Source: Chryseobacterium vrystaatense (GTDB taxonomy: Bacteria > Bacteroidota > Bacteroidia > Flavobacteriales > Weeksellaceae). From it: a stretch of 64,000 bases of DNA. Shown here piece after piece: positions 35,264 through 43,616 of this stretch. The position numbers were made by a program, and so were the translations under genes. Every line of letters begins with the position of its first letter. The stretch's first letter is position 1. The notes under the pieces were generated by a model. That model was not told the DNA's origin, made no database searches, and was given only the letters and a program-made list of their open reading frames with translations. The stretch spans positions 310,001 through 374,000 of the forward strand of contig NZ_JPRI01000010.1 of the NCBI RefSeq assembly GCF_000737765.1, in the 5' to 3' direction.

Positions 35264-36166
35264 TTAGTTTAAGGTTTTATATTCGCTTGGAGAAACTCCG
35301 ACTTTAGCTTTGAATAATCTTGTAAAATGCTGTGGATACTTAAAACCTAAATCATAGGAAATTTCACTGATGGATTTTGACGGATTCAAGATCTGTTCTT
35401 TAGCAGCATCAATCAGTTTATTATGAATAAATTCCTGGGCTGAAATTCCTAATTCCTTCTTGATTAAATCTCCGAAATAATTGGCAGACAGATTAAGTTT
35501 TTCTGCAAAGTAATTGACCATCGGAAAACCTATATTTTTAGGATTATCAGATTTAAAATAATCATCCACCAGATTTTCAAATTTTCCAATGACACCCTGA
35601 TTGATATGATCTCTGGTAATAAACTGGCGGTCGTAAAAACGCATGCAGTAATTTAAAAACAATTCAATATTATTAACGATCAGTGATTTACTGTGCTTAT
35701 CAATGGACTGTTCGAGTTCAAGTTTGATGTTTTTAAAACATTCCAGAACAATTTCTCTTTCTTTTTCTGACAGATGAAGTGCTTCGTGGACATCATAAGA
35801 AAAGAAACTGTAGTCTTTGATATTTTTACCAAGATTGGTTCCTTTGATAAGATCGGGATGAAACAGCAAAGCATATCCTCCCGGCTGTATCGACTTCCCT
35901 TCATTGGTAACACCGCTTACCTGCCCGGGAGCGATAAATACAAGGGTTCCTTCCTGATAGTCGTAGCTGTGCTTTCCGTAGTGCATATCTCCACAGATGA
36001 CATCCTTTAGAAAAACGGTATAAAAAGTATATGTCCGTTTGTACTGGCATATGGGATCAGATTTTGCAAAATCCACCACGCTTACCAGCGGATGAAGGGT
36101 TTCATGATTCACCATTTTATTGTAATCTGAAACGCTTTTCACTTTCTCAACTTCCTGATCTTCCAT
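35264..36166 (-). CDS. AraC-family transcriptional regulator
   Basis: The 300-residue regulator has an N-terminal cupin-like sensor part (YTVFLKDVICGDMHYGKHSY, EGTLVFIAPGQVSG). The C-terminal part is a pair of helix-turn-helix motifs (AEKLNLSANYFGDLIKKELG and ISEISYDLGFKYPQHFTRLF) followed by KAKVGVSPSEYK, the AraC signature. It is transcribed divergently from the cupin and alcohol dehydrogenase genes at 36298 and 36735. By the usual arrangement it likely controls those genes, but the ligand is unknown. Confidence 0.93.
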   Translation of the reverse strand: MEDQEVEKVKSVSDYNKMVNHETLHPLVSVVDFAKSDPICQYKRTYTFYTVFLKDVICGDMHYGKHSYDYQEGTLVFIAPGQVSGVTNEGKSIQPGGYALLFHPDLIKGTNLGKNIKDYSFFSYDVHEALHLSEKEREIVLECFKNIKLELEQSIDKHSKSLIVNNIELFLNYCMRFYDRQFITRDHINQGVIGKFENLVDDYFKSDNPKNIGFPMVNYFAEKLNLSANYFGDLIKKELGISAQEFIHNKLIDAAKEQILNPSKSISEISYDLGFKYPQHFTRLFKAKVGVSPSEYKTLN

Positions 36167-36297
36167 TGACTGTATTTTTAAACTTATTCAAAATTACCAC
36201 TTTCCCACGTACCTTTTACAGGGTCTGTAAAATTGGTAAGTATTTCGGTAATCTGTATAAGTTGTGTTTATCTAAAAGTATCGACTTTTGTACTGTT

Positions 36298-36702
36298 ATG
36301 AAAACATTTAATACAAACATTTTCCCTAAAGGAGAAAAAGCCCCTGAGGCTTATTTTTCGGGAGGAACAGCCTGGGTACAGATCTTAAAACCTAATGAAG
36401 ATGACCTGAACTGCCAGATCGGAAACGTTATTTTCGAACCCGGATGCAGAAATAACTGGCATTCTCACGGTGGCGGACAGATTTTAATTGTAACTTCAGG
36501 AACAGGATTTTATCAGGAAAAAGGAAAGCCGGCACAGGTTTTACAGGCAGGAGATGTTGTGAATATTCTTCCTGATGTTATCCATTGGCATGGTGCAGGC
36601 CCTGACAGTGAATTCACACATATTGCCATTAATCCCAATACTCAAAATGGCATTGTGGAATGGATGGAACCTGTAACCGATGAAGAATACAAGAATTTAT
36701 AA
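36298..36702 (+). CDS. Cupin-domain protein
   Basis: ATG at 36298 is chosen because the 134-residue product is a complete single cupin; the longer frame runs into the divergent AraC gene. Metal-binding cupin residues are visible: CRNNWHSHGGGQILIVTSG (first cupin motif, two His) and DVIHWHGAGP (second, His). Members bind metal and act as oxygenases, isomerases or sensors. It is followed by the alcohol dehydrogenase gene after 32 bases, suggesting a joint aldehyde or ketone-related function under AraC control. Confidence 0.9.
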   Translation: MKTFNTNIFPKGEKAPEAYFSGGTAWVQILKPNEDDLNCQIGNVIFEPGCRNNWHSHGGGQILIVTSGTGFYQEKGKPAQVLQAGDVVNILPDVIHWHGAGPDSEFTHIAINPNTQNGIVEWMEPVTDEEYKNL

Positions 36703-36734
36703 CTGGAACTTACTAACTTAAATCAAATAAACCA

Positions 36735-37790
36735 ATGAGCACATTAACAGTAAAAGCCTACGGAGCTGAGTCTACAACGGCAGACCTGAAAGAAATGAAT
36801 ATTGAAAGAAGAGAAACCACTCCAAAAGATGTAGAAATTGAAATTCTATACTGCGGAGTATGCCACTCTGACCTTCATACCGCAAGAAATGACTGGGGCG
36901 GATCTTTGTATCCTGTAGTTCCCGGACATGAAATTGTCGGCAGAATTACCCGTGTAGGAAGTGATGTATCCAAATTTAAAGTTGGTGACCTTGCTGCAGT
37001 AGGATGTATGGTAGACTCGTGCGGACACTGCGACAGCTGCAAACAGGACCTTGAGCAATATTGCTTAAACGGATTTACAGGAACCTACAACGGTAAAGAC
37101 AAACATTTGGGTGGCCATACTTTTGGAGGATACTCTCAGAAAGTGGTTGTTGATGAACATTTCGTTTTAAGCGTACCTGAAAATTTGGATCTGGCCGCAG
37201 TAGCACCTCTTCTTTGTGCAGGTATTACAACATGGTCTCCATTAAGACACTGGAACGTAGGACCTGATTCTAAAGTCGCGGTTGTAGGACTAGGCGGACT
37301 GGGACATATGGCGATCAAATTAGCCAAAGGCCTGGGTGCTGAAGTTACTCTGTTCTCAAGAACTCCGGGAAAAACGGAAGATGCAAAACAACTGGGAGCT
37401 GATCACGTTGTGATTTCTACCGACGATTCACAAATGGACACCGTAAAAGGAAAATTTGATCTTATCATTGATACGGTTCCTTATGAGCATGACGTCAATC
37501 CTTATATGCAGACGCTTACCCTTAACGGAACTTTAGTTCTGGTAGGTTTTGTAGGTGAATTCAGCGAAACTGAGGTAAGTACCAGACCAATGATTTTCCA
37601 ACGCCGTTCTGTAGCGGGATCTTTGATTGGCGGTATTGCTGAAACTCAGGAATTGCTTGATTTCTGTGGAAAGCATAATATCGTTTCAGATATTGAGCTG
37701 ATCAAAATGGAGGATATCAACCATGCCTATGAAAGAATGCTTAAGAGCGATGTGAAATACCGTTTTGTCATTGATATGCAATCTTTGTAA
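36735..37790 (+). CDS. Zinc-dependent NAD(P) alcohol dehydrogenase (cinnamyl-type)
   Basis: The 351-residue medium-chain dehydrogenase has the catalytic zinc site (C43 in CGVCHSDLHTARNDWGG, H65-E66 in PVVPGHEIVG). Its structural zinc cysteines are C96, C99, C102 and C110 (SCGHCDSCKQDLEQYC), and it has a Rossmann motif VGLGGLGHMAIK. The size and blocks match the YahK/AdhC cinnamyl-type aldehyde reductases that reduce various aldehydes with NADPH. It is downstream of the cupin gene and probably in the same AraC-regulated transcript. Confidence 0.93.
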   Translation: MSTLTVKAYGAESTTADLKEMNIERRETTPKDVEIEILYCGVCHSDLHTARNDWGGSLYPVVPGHEIVGRITRVGSDVSKFKVGDLAAVGCMVDSCGHCDSCKQDLEQYCLNGFTGTYNGKDKHLGGHTFGGYSQKVVVDEHFVLSVPENLDLAAVAPLLCAGITTWSPLRHWNVGPDSKVAVVGLGGLGHMAIKLAKGLGAEVTLFSRTPGKTEDAKQLGADHVVISTDDSQMDTVKGKFDLIIDTVPYEHDVNPYMQTLTLNGTLVLVGFVGEFSETEVSTRPMIFQRRSVAGSLIGGIAETQELLDFCGKHNIVSDIELIKMEDINHAYERMLKSDVKYRFVIDMQSL

Positions 37791-37810
37791 TGACTCGTAT
37801 ATTGTAATGG

Positions 37811-37834
37811 AAAGACTGTCTTTGGGCAGTCTTT
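37811..37834. terminator. Terminator between convergent genes
   Basis: The stem AAAGACTG / CAGTCTTT is followed by TTCTGTTTT on the plus strand. It separates the dehydrogenase and HxlR genes. Confidence 0.75.
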
Positions 37835-37881
37835 TCTGTTTTAATATACTTCCCCATCGTGAATACATTTTACAAAGAAAA

Positions 37882-38244
37882 TCATTTATACTCCCCTTTC
37901 ATATCAAGGAACGCCCAGTCAGCTAAAGCAGCAATCACGGGGATCAGGCCGGTTCCTGCATTACTTAGTTTGTAGGTAACATGAGGTGGAACTACAGGTT
38001 TTGCGGTTCTGATGACCAGTCCGTCTGCTTCCAGCTGTTTCAGGTGCTGAATGAGTACTTTTTCGGTTACGGCAGGAATAGCGCGCTTAAGTTCGCTATA
38101 TCTTTTATCACCGTTGGAGAGCTGATACAGAATAATCGGCTTCCAGTACCCCCCAATCTTTTCCATAACATAGGTAACCGGACACTTGTCCAGTGCATAT
38201 TTTTTGTTCTGCTGAATGGTAGAGCTTTCTTTAATGGCTGTCAT
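37882..38244 (-). CDS. HxlR-family transcriptional regulator
   Basis: The 120-residue winged-helix protein has the HxlR pattern: a conserved cysteine near the start (DKCPVTYVMEKIGGYWKPII) and the DNA-recognition region RYSELKRAIPAVTEKVLIQHLKQLEADGLV. The wing region is VVPPHVTYKLSNAGTGLIPV. Members respond to aldehydes, disulfide stress or other electrophiles through the cysteine. It is divergent from the NmrA-like oxidoreductase at 38327 and probably regulates it, with the operator-like repeats at 38263-38288. Confidence 0.93.
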   Translation of the reverse strand: MTAIKESSTIQQNKKYALDKCPVTYVMEKIGGYWKPIILYQLSNGDKRYSELKRAIPAVTEKVLIQHLKQLEADGLVIRTAKPVVPPHVTYKLSNAGTGLIPVIAALADWAFLDMKGEYK

Positions 38245-38262
38245 AATGATACATACTTTAGG

Positions 38263-38288
38263 GTAAGTACTTGTATAAAAGTAAGTAC
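38263..38288. promoter_or_regulatory. Candidate HxlR operator (direct repeat)
   Basis: GTAAGTAC occurs twice (38263-38270 and 38281-38288, 18 bases apart) in the 82-base space between the divergent HxlR and NmrA-like genes. The repeat lies just upstream of the -7 box at 38294-38301. Its position is right for an operator; no experiment supports it. Confidence 0.45.
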
Positions 38289-38293
38289 AAATA

Positions 38294-38301
38294 TACCTTT
38301 G
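38294..38301 (+). promoter_or_regulatory. -7 promoter element of the NmrA-like gene
   Basis: TACCTTTG is a perfect TAnnTTTG match, 25 bases upstream of the start codon at 38327. Confidence 0.6.
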
Positions 38302-38326
38302 TTATCAGAATAAAAAAATATTTATT

Positions 38327-39211
38327 ATGAAAATTATCATCACGGGTTCATTGGGAAATGTAGCAAAGCCTTTAACAGAGCAGTTAGCTGCAGAAGGACA
38401 CGACATCACTGTTGTCAGCAGCAATGAATCAAAGGTCAACGAAATAGAATCAACAGGAGCTAAAGCTGCAATAGGTTCCATCACGGATTTAGATTTTTTA
38501 GTTAAAACTTTTGAAGGTGCTGATGCTGTTTTTGCGATGACACCTCCTAATATGGGTGGTGTAAATATTGTTGAAAATACAGTAAATGCAGGAAAAAACT
38601 ATGCGGAAGCTGTTAAAATAAATAATGTCAAAAGACTGGTTATGCTAAGCAGTATCGGAGCAGAATCTCCGGTAGAAAACGGCCCTATTAAAAGTCTTCA
38701 TCATATTGAAAAGCTGTATACCGAACTTGACAATACATCGGTGACTCTTCTGAGAGCTGGTTATTTTTATTTTAATTTCTTTAATGATATTCCATTGGTT
38801 AAAGGTGCAGGAATTATCGGAGGAAATTATTCCGCAGAAATAAGTATTCCGCTGGTTCACCCTAATGACATTGCTCAGGCGGCAGCTGAAGAACTGGTTA
38901 AGACTTCTGTCGGTAAAAACATCAGATATATTGTGAGCGATGTCCGGAAAGCAGCTGATTTTGCCAAAGTTTTTGGTGCAGCTATTGGAAAACCTGAACT
39001 CCCATGGGTAGAGTTTTCGGATGCGGATTCATTAAATGGAATGCTTCAGGCTGGACTTCCACAGGAAATGGCCGAGCTTTATACTGAAATGGGAAGAGGG
39101 GTGAGAACAGGTGTCGTACAGAAGGACTTTATTGAGCATGGATCTTCTGTTGATGGGAAGACGAAATTAGAAGAGTTTTCGAAAGAGTTTTCTGCTAAAT
39201 TTAATTCTTAA
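38327..39211 (+). CDS. NmrA-like NAD(P)-binding oxidoreductase
   Basis: The 294-residue protein begins with the Rossmann nucleotide-binding motif ITGSLGNVAKPLTEQL (GxxGxxG-type). Further regions are ADAVFAMTPPNMGG, KINNVKRLVMLSSIGAESP and SVTLLRAGYFYFNFF, all typical of the NmrA/QOR2-like short-chain dehydrogenase group. Members act on quinones or sense redox state. Its divergent HxlR neighbour fits a redox or electrophile-responsive pair. Confidence 0.88.
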   Translation: MKIIITGSLGNVAKPLTEQLAAEGHDITVVSSNESKVNEIESTGAKAAIGSITDLDFLVKTFEGADAVFAMTPPNMGGVNIVENTVNAGKNYAEAVKINNVKRLVMLSSIGAESPVENGPIKSLHHIEKLYTELDNTSVTLLRAGYFYFNFFNDIPLVKGAGIIGGNYSAEISIPLVHPNDIAQAAAEELVKTSVGKNIRYIVSDVRKAADFAKVFGAAIGKPELPWVEFSDADSLNGMLQAGLPQEMAELYTEMGRGVRTGVVQKDFIEHGSSVDGKTKLEEFSKEFSAKFNS

Positions 39212-39234
39212 AATTTTCAAATACTTTTGTTTTG

Positions 39235-39425
39235 AAATAAAAGAATCAAAAGTTCAAGACTGGAATCAGAAGCTAAAAATCCTCAACTCGCGCGAATTAA
39301 ACGTGGGTTCTTCGACTCTAATTGTGTGTCGTGTACCGCATTTTTTTGCTATTAATTTCCAGCTTGTTGATTAACAGCTTTTCTATAAAACAGTTTCGGC
39401 GCACCTGCGGTGCGCCGAAACTTTA
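39235..39425. repeat. Unusual non-coding element with GC-rich hairpin
   Basis: Between the convergent NmrA-like and phosphodiesterase genes lies a stretch with little coding character (…AATCAAAAGTTCAAGACTGG… followed by …AACTCGCGCGAATTAAAC…). It ends in a perfect 14-bp hairpin at 39392-39422 (AGTTTCGGCGCACC / GGTGCGCCGAAACT, loop TGC). The hairpin may act as a terminator for both genes; the upstream part looks like an interspersed repeat, but no second copy occurs in the window. Confidence 0.4.
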
Positions 39426-39487
39426 TCTTTAAATCAATCGCTCAGTTAAGTGTTCAGCAAAAATTAAGTCTGAATCTTAAACTCAAC

Positions 39488-40771
39488 CTATTGCTTCTCT
39501 TTCAATATTTCCTTTAAGACCTTCAATTTTCCATCAACAGGCTGCTCGATTTTCAAACCTAATATTTCTGTCACCAAAGGATACACGTTAACATTTGAAA
39601 ATTCATCAACAACTATGTTGCTTTTAAATTCAGGTCCCCACGCATAGAAAGTAGCTTTCATTTCAGGGACAATTTTGGGATTGTAACCGTGTTTTCCTAC
39701 AGATGTTTTTTTTCCTTTTTCCAGAAATATTTTCGGGGCTTTCGGAATCAGCAGGATCTGTCCTATTCTGTCATATCTATCATCTCTAGTGGCAAAATGC
39801 AGGTACTTAGGCAGTTTTTTATCGAGATAGACTTCGTAGTCATTTGTTTTGCCGGACTTCAGTTGTTTGTAAACTGCTTTAACCTCAGCAGGATTTTTGA
39901 CATAAACTCTGAGAAGTGTCTGGGAATTATAATAATCAAATCTGTTTTTATCTAAAAGTACAGCTGGTATCTCCAATGGAGTTCCACCGTCTACTTTGAT
40001 CATTCCATGGTCGGAAACAAAAATAAAGTTGACATTTTTTAATCCTAAATCCTTTACTTTCTGAACTAAATCCCCTATTGCCTGATCAATCAGGTGAACA
40101 GCCGTTTCTGTTTCGTGGGTATCAGGACCGTAATGATGTCCGCTTCCGTCTACTTCCGGAAAATACAGCGAAATAAAATGAGGTCTGGTTTCTACCGGAA
40201 GTTTCAGCCAGTTAACAACCTTTTCTACTTTTTCTGAAGGTTTAAATTTTTCGTGATAAGGATAATAATAAGAAGGTCTCATTCCCCCTGCATCACTCGC
40301 AGAGCCTACCCACATCAGGGAAGCTGAAACCATACCCTGTTTTTCTGCCAACGCCCAAAGGGGAGTTCCACCATACCAGCTTCCGTCTTCAGCATTTTTT
40401 TTATTGCTCATGGCATAGGTCTCTTTTCTTTTGTAATCATAGAAGAAATTATCGATCAAACCATGGTGGGAAGGGTAAAGTCCTGTGATCAGACTCCAGT
40501 GATTGGGAAAGGTAATGCTTGGGTAACTCGGGATCATTGCTTCAGCCTGAATGCCTTCAGATGATAATTTCAGTAAATTTTCCGCATTATATTTTTTAGC
40601 ATAATCATAACGGAAACCGTCTGTGGAAATCATGATCACATAAGGCTTAGCCTGGGCTTCACTACTGTTGGTACGGCCGGGTATCACGACCTGAGCTGTA
40701 TCTATATTGGTTTGCTGGGCATATATTGCCAGTGAAAAAAACAGCAGTACAATTTGTATTCCTCGCTTCAT
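39488..40771 (-). CDS. Exported nucleotide pyrophosphatase/phosphodiesterase (alkaline phosphatase superfamily)
   Basis: ATG at 40771 gives a signal peptide ending AIYAQ. The 427-residue protein belongs to the ENPP-type alkaline phosphatase superfamily. Visible blocks are the metal- and nucleophile-bearing ISTDGFRYDY and PSYPSITFPNHWSLITGLYP (the Thr nucleophile in SITFPNH), with later metal ligands in PEVDGSGHHYGPDT and FVSDHGMIKVD. It should be a periplasmic or surface enzyme hydrolysing nucleotide diesters. The -7 box TAACTTTG is at 40787-40794. Confidence 0.93.
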   Translation of the reverse strand: MKRGIQIVLLFFSLAIYAQQTNIDTAQVVIPGRTNSSEAQAKPYVIMISTDGFRYDYAKKYNAENLLKLSSEGIQAEAMIPSYPSITFPNHWSLITGLYPSHHGLIDNFFYDYKRKETYAMSNKKNAEDGSWYGGTPLWALAEKQGMVSASLMWVGSASDAGGMRPSYYYPYHEKFKPSEKVEKVVNWLKLPVETRPHFISLYFPEVDGSGHHYGPDTHETETAVHLIDQAIGDLVQKVKDLGLKNVNFIFVSDHGMIKVDGGTPLEIPAVLLDKNRFDYYNSQTLLRVYVKNPAEVKAVYKQLKSGKTNDYEVYLDKKLPKYLHFATRDDRYDRIGQILLIPKAPKIFLEKGKKTSVGKHGYNPKIVPEMKATFYAWGPEFKSNIVVDEFSNVNVYPLVTEILGLKIEQPVDGKLKVLKEILKEKQ

Positions 40772-40786
40772 TATCAAATTTTTTGG

Positions 40787-40794
40787 CAAAGTTA
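40787..40794 (-). promoter_or_regulatory. -7 promoter element
   Basis: TAACTTTG on the minus strand matches TAnnTTTG, 15 bases upstream of the phosphodiesterase start at 40771. Confidence 0.6.
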
Positions 40795-40856
40795 CGGCCT
40801 ATCCCTGTGCAGGAAAAGTTTCTGAGATTAAAAGTATATTAAAACAGATTACATTT

Positions 40857-41702
40857 TTAAATTTCCTTTTCCATTTCAAACTGCGACACCCTGTTTTCAA
40901 GGCCGGCTGCAGTTTTCAGAAAAGCAGCAGTATGCTCTGATGTATCCTCAGCATTATTAACAGAGACCGTCTGCCCTTCAAATAGATGCCCGACCCTTCT
41001 GAAAAGCTCTGCTCCAACTCCCTGTTTTCTATATTTTTTATCGACAGCAATCTGATAGACTTTTCTTGCTTTGGGGTTGTAGATTACATATCCCACCAAC
41101 AGTCCGTTTACATAGGCTCCCAGAATCCTGCATTCTTTTCTGATTTTGCCAAGAACGGGTACTGAACTCTGCCATGATGGCTCTATATCCCAAAAAGACT
41201 GAAACAGGTCCCACTGAAAATCTTCCATATCCTTTATTTCTACTTCAGGATTCTGTTTTTCAACATTCACAATTCCATTAAAACAGAGAAGTTTCCTCAT
41301 GATCTTGAATCCCAAATTTTCATAGGCTCTTATAGCCGGATCATTTCCCACAATTACTTCGAGAATCAGGATATCTGCTTTTCTTTCTTTAAATACCGGA
41401 AGCATCGCATCGTACATTTTTCTTACCAGCCCATGCCCTCTGAATTCAGGAATAATGCCGGTTCCTGCATTATAAATACTTCGTTTTCCATTTTCCTCCT
41501 TTTCTGCACTTAGAATAAACCCCACCAGCTTTTCTGATTCGAATGTACCTGCGGAAAGTTCCATGTCAATACCCTCTGCCTCGATTTTTAATTCAAGCTG
41601 TTCCAGCGAAAGGTGAAAGGGAACGACGTAATCTGAAAAAGACCTGTTAAACACAGATAAGAGTTCTTCTGTAGTAATATTTTTTAAATTTCTGATTTCC
41701 AT
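40857..41702 (-). CDS. GNAT acetyltransferase with two GNAT-like halves
   Basis: The 281-residue protein has two GNAT-type domains. The first contains IYNAGTGIIPEFRGHGLVRK and NDPAIRAYENLGFKIM (residues about 75-135). The second contains VYQIAVDKKYRKQGVGAELF (about 210-230) and a shortened end. The tandem architecture occurs in a subgroup of acetyltransferases where one half is often inactive. Substrate unknown. The gene lies next to cytidine deaminase (39-base gap) on the same strand. Confidence 0.85.
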   Translation of the reverse strand: MEIRNLKNITTEELLSVFNRSFSDYVVPFHLSLEQLELKIEAEGIDMELSAGTFESEKLVGFILSAEKEENGKRSIYNAGTGIIPEFRGHGLVRKMYDAMLPVFKERKADILILEVIVGNDPAIRAYENLGFKIMRKLLCFNGIVNVEKQNPEVEIKDMEDFQWDLFQSFWDIEPSWQSSVPVLGKIRKECRILGAYVNGLLVGYVIYNPKARKVYQIAVDKKYRKQGVGAELFRRVGHLFEGQTVSVNNAEDTSEHTAAFLKTAAGLENRVSQFEMEKEI

Positions 41703-41741
41703 ACATTAATTTTAACTGTTCAATATTTACCAAATAAATGA

Positions 41742-42137
41742 TTACCATTTGCGATCAAGATCTTCTTTCCAGTCATAGGGTAAAAGTTCTTTTAAGGTTA
41801 AGAATATTCCGTTCTTCACCTCAACTATTGCATTGAGATTTTCTTTAGACAACTGGCTCATCAGTTCTCTGCATCTTCCACATGGAGGAACTGCATTGCC
41901 GTCATTGCCAACTGCTACCACCGCTTTAATATGTGACTCTCCATGTTTCAACATTTCAGCCACCGCACTGTGTTCTGCACAGAACCCCATAGAACATACG
42001 GTATCAATGCTGATTCCTGTAAACACATTTCCTTTGGCTGTTTCTATCGCTGCTGCCACGCCTCCGTATTCTATAAAGTCATTAAGAACAGTTGCCTTTG
42101 CGAACTGATGTGCTATTTCTTTTAAATCTTTTCTCAT
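41742..42137 (-). CDS. cdd: Cytidine deaminase
   Basis: ATG at 42137 is chosen because the product then begins like cytidine deaminases and the longer frame adds an unrelated, low-complexity extension. The 131-residue protein has the zinc-binding and catalytic motif FCAEHSA (the C-A-E type) and the second zinc ligand pair PPCGRC. It deaminates cytidine or deoxycytidine, or a related pyrimidine, in salvage. The -7 box TATCTTTG at 42210-42217 is compatible. Confidence 0.88.
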   Translation of the reverse strand: MRKDLKEIAHQFAKATVLNDFIEYGGVAAAIETAKGNVFTGISIDTVCSMGFCAEHSAVAEMLKHGESHIKAVVAVGNDGNAVPPCGRCRELMSQLSKENLNAIVEVKNGIFLTLKELLPYDWKEDLDRKW

Positions 42138-42209
42138 ATTGATTGTGATAGGGTATAAAAAATTATTGACCGGATTGCAATTCTTTTTCGATGGTGTACT
42201 GCTTAGCAA

Positions 42210-42217
42210 CAAAGATA
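42210..42217 (-). promoter_or_regulatory. -7 promoter element of the cytidine deaminase gene
   Basis: TATCTTTG on the minus strand is a perfect TAnnTTTG match, 72 bases upstream of the gene start. Confidence 0.5.
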
Positions 42218-42274
42218 TAAAAACCATTACCCCTCTTCAGCAGACAGCCCTGTTAAAATTGCGGCGTATATAGC

Positions 42275-42300
42275 AAATGCCTCTGAAAACAGAGGCATTT
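42275..42300 (-). terminator. Terminator of the 42329-45356 operon
   Basis: The stem AAATGCCTCT / AGAGGCATTT has a 6-base loop GAAAAC. It lies 28 bases beyond the operon's last stop. Confidence 0.75.
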
Positions 42301-42328
42301 ACAAGAGCTTTTTTAAGTGTATGTTAAT

Positions 42329-43087
42329 TTATTCTTTGATCAGCTTTTCATAAGAAAGGCTCCCGTCTTTTAAGGTGATCTCCAAATAGTAAATTCCCGG
42401 CTTCAGATCTCTGACCTCTATGGTTTCTCCGTCAGGCTGCACGGTTCTGATCTTTCTGCCTGCAGTTTCATAAATATCGATAGATTTTATTTTATCTGCA
42501 TTTTTAAAGCTCACTCTTTCTTTGGCAGGATTTGGATAAAGACCCACTTTCTTGCTTTCTGCAACAGTCTCACTTGTACCCAGTACGCCTCTCGTAAGTG
42601 CAGCATATCCTCTGGCTGCGTTATGGTAACCTAATAACTGATTCCCTGCTCTTCGGGCATAGAATACATTGATGGTGGAAGCGTCATTGGTAAACACATG
42701 ATCTCCTGCTCCCCCGGTAAGGCTTCTGGTTGCCACGACGGTTCTTGTAGTTCCAGAAATATTATCAGTGGTAACGGTCCAGTCCTGTACAGGATCTGCC
42801 GGCGGAGTCGTCATTCCAATAAAAGTAAAATCTCTGCTGGCAGAATTTGAATTGTAGATAAATCCATCTGATCCGTTGGCCATTCCGCCTGTATCTGCTC
42901 CGTTTCCTCCAAAACCTATTCCCAGCATCGAATTGCTGTCACCGGTTAAAGTAAGGGTCACCTGAGTAGCCGTTGTTACAATCTTTACGGTCATGCCGGC
43001 AGCCGGAAGATTGACCGTTCCTGTCGAAAACTGTGCCCATACCAGATTGGCAAGAGCTAAACTGAATGTTAGTAAAACTTTTTTCAT
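42329..43087 (-). CDS. Secreted DOMON-like protein with T9SS sorting domain
   Basis: The 252-residue product has a signal peptide ending VWAQ. Its domain (residues 20-165) carries a DOMON-type pattern: beta-strands (TGTVNLPAAGMTVKIVTTA, VTLTLTGDSNSMLGIGFGG) and the C-terminal heme/ligand block VFYARRAGNQLLGYHNAARG. This is followed by a T9SS type A tail (VGLYPNPAKERVSF ... YYLEITLKDGSLSYEKLIKE). DOMON domains bind heme or sugars. It is the last gene of a five-gene operon; the ankyrin gene ends one base upstream. Confidence 0.75.
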   Translation of the reverse strand: MKKVLLTFSLALANLVWAQFSTGTVNLPAAGMTVKIVTTATQVTLTLTGDSNSMLGIGFGGNGADTGGMANGSDGFIYNSNSASRDFTFIGMTTPPADPVQDWTVTTDNISGTTRTVVATRSLTGGAGDHVFTNDASTINVFYARRAGNQLLGYHNAARGYAALTRGVLGTSETVAESKKVGLYPNPAKERVSFKNADKIKSIDIYETAGRKIRTVQPDGETIEVRDLKPGIYYLEITLKDGSLSYEKLIKE

Positions 43088-43088
43088 T

Positions 43089-43616
43089 TTAATTTTTTAG
43101 TAGGTTGATGATGTCTTTGTTGTTGGTCTGTAATGCATATTCAAAAGGGGTCATTCCCATTGAATCTTTTTTAGATTGATCTGCTTTGTGTTTAATCAGC
43201 AGCTCTGTCAGCTCTCTATTCCCGAATTTCACGGCCCAAAAAAGGGGTGTGGCTCCGGTAGAATCTGTGATATTGGGATCGGCATTTTTATTTAATAAAT
43301 AGGTTACCAGATCTTTATTATATTTTACAGAAAGTCCTGCTAGTGCGGTTCCTTCCTGACTTTTATAATTGATATCTTTTACGTTATCCATTAAAAATTT
43401 AGCAACTTCCACGTTCCCTCTGTAACAGGCCAGGATAAGCGGTGAAAAGCCGTTCTCATTGGTTTTGTTGATGATATCAGGATCCTGTTTCATGAGATCT
43501 TTCACTTCAGCTACTGTTCCGGTTCTGGCAATATCAAATATGGACTTTGCCTTTTCCTGAGCGGTCATGAAAGAAAGGGTCATGAATATACTTATGATGA
43601 AGATGACATTTCTCAT
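43089..43616 (-). CDS. Exported ankyrin-repeat protein
   Basis: The 175-residue product has a signal peptide ending MTAQ and then four to five ankyrin repeats (NENGFSPLILACYRGNVEVA, QEGTALAGLSVKYNKDLVTY, DSTGATPLFWAVKFGNRELT, SMGMTPFEYALQTNNKDIIN). Extracytoplasmic ankyrin proteins often sit next to catalases or other redox enzymes and may act as chaperones or scaffolds. It overlaps the YceI gene by four bases (ATGA) and is followed by the DOMON gene after one base. Confidence 0.88.
   Translation of the reverse strand: MRNVIFIISIFMTLSFMTAQEKAKSIFDIARTGTVAEVKDLMKQDPDIINKTNENGFSPLILACYRGNVEVAKFLMDNVKDINYKSQEGTALAGLSVKYNKDLVTYLLNKNADPNITDSTGATPLFWAVKFGNRELTELLIKHKADQSKKDSMGMTPFEYALQTNNKDIINLLKN

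Noticed and set aside
36031..36297. N-terminal extension of the cupin frame
   Set aside because: It runs through the divergent AraC gene and does not resemble cupin proteins.
39300..39345. tRNA-like T-arm sequence (GTGGGTTCTTCGACTC)
   Set aside because: No acceptor, D or anticodon stems can be folded around it.
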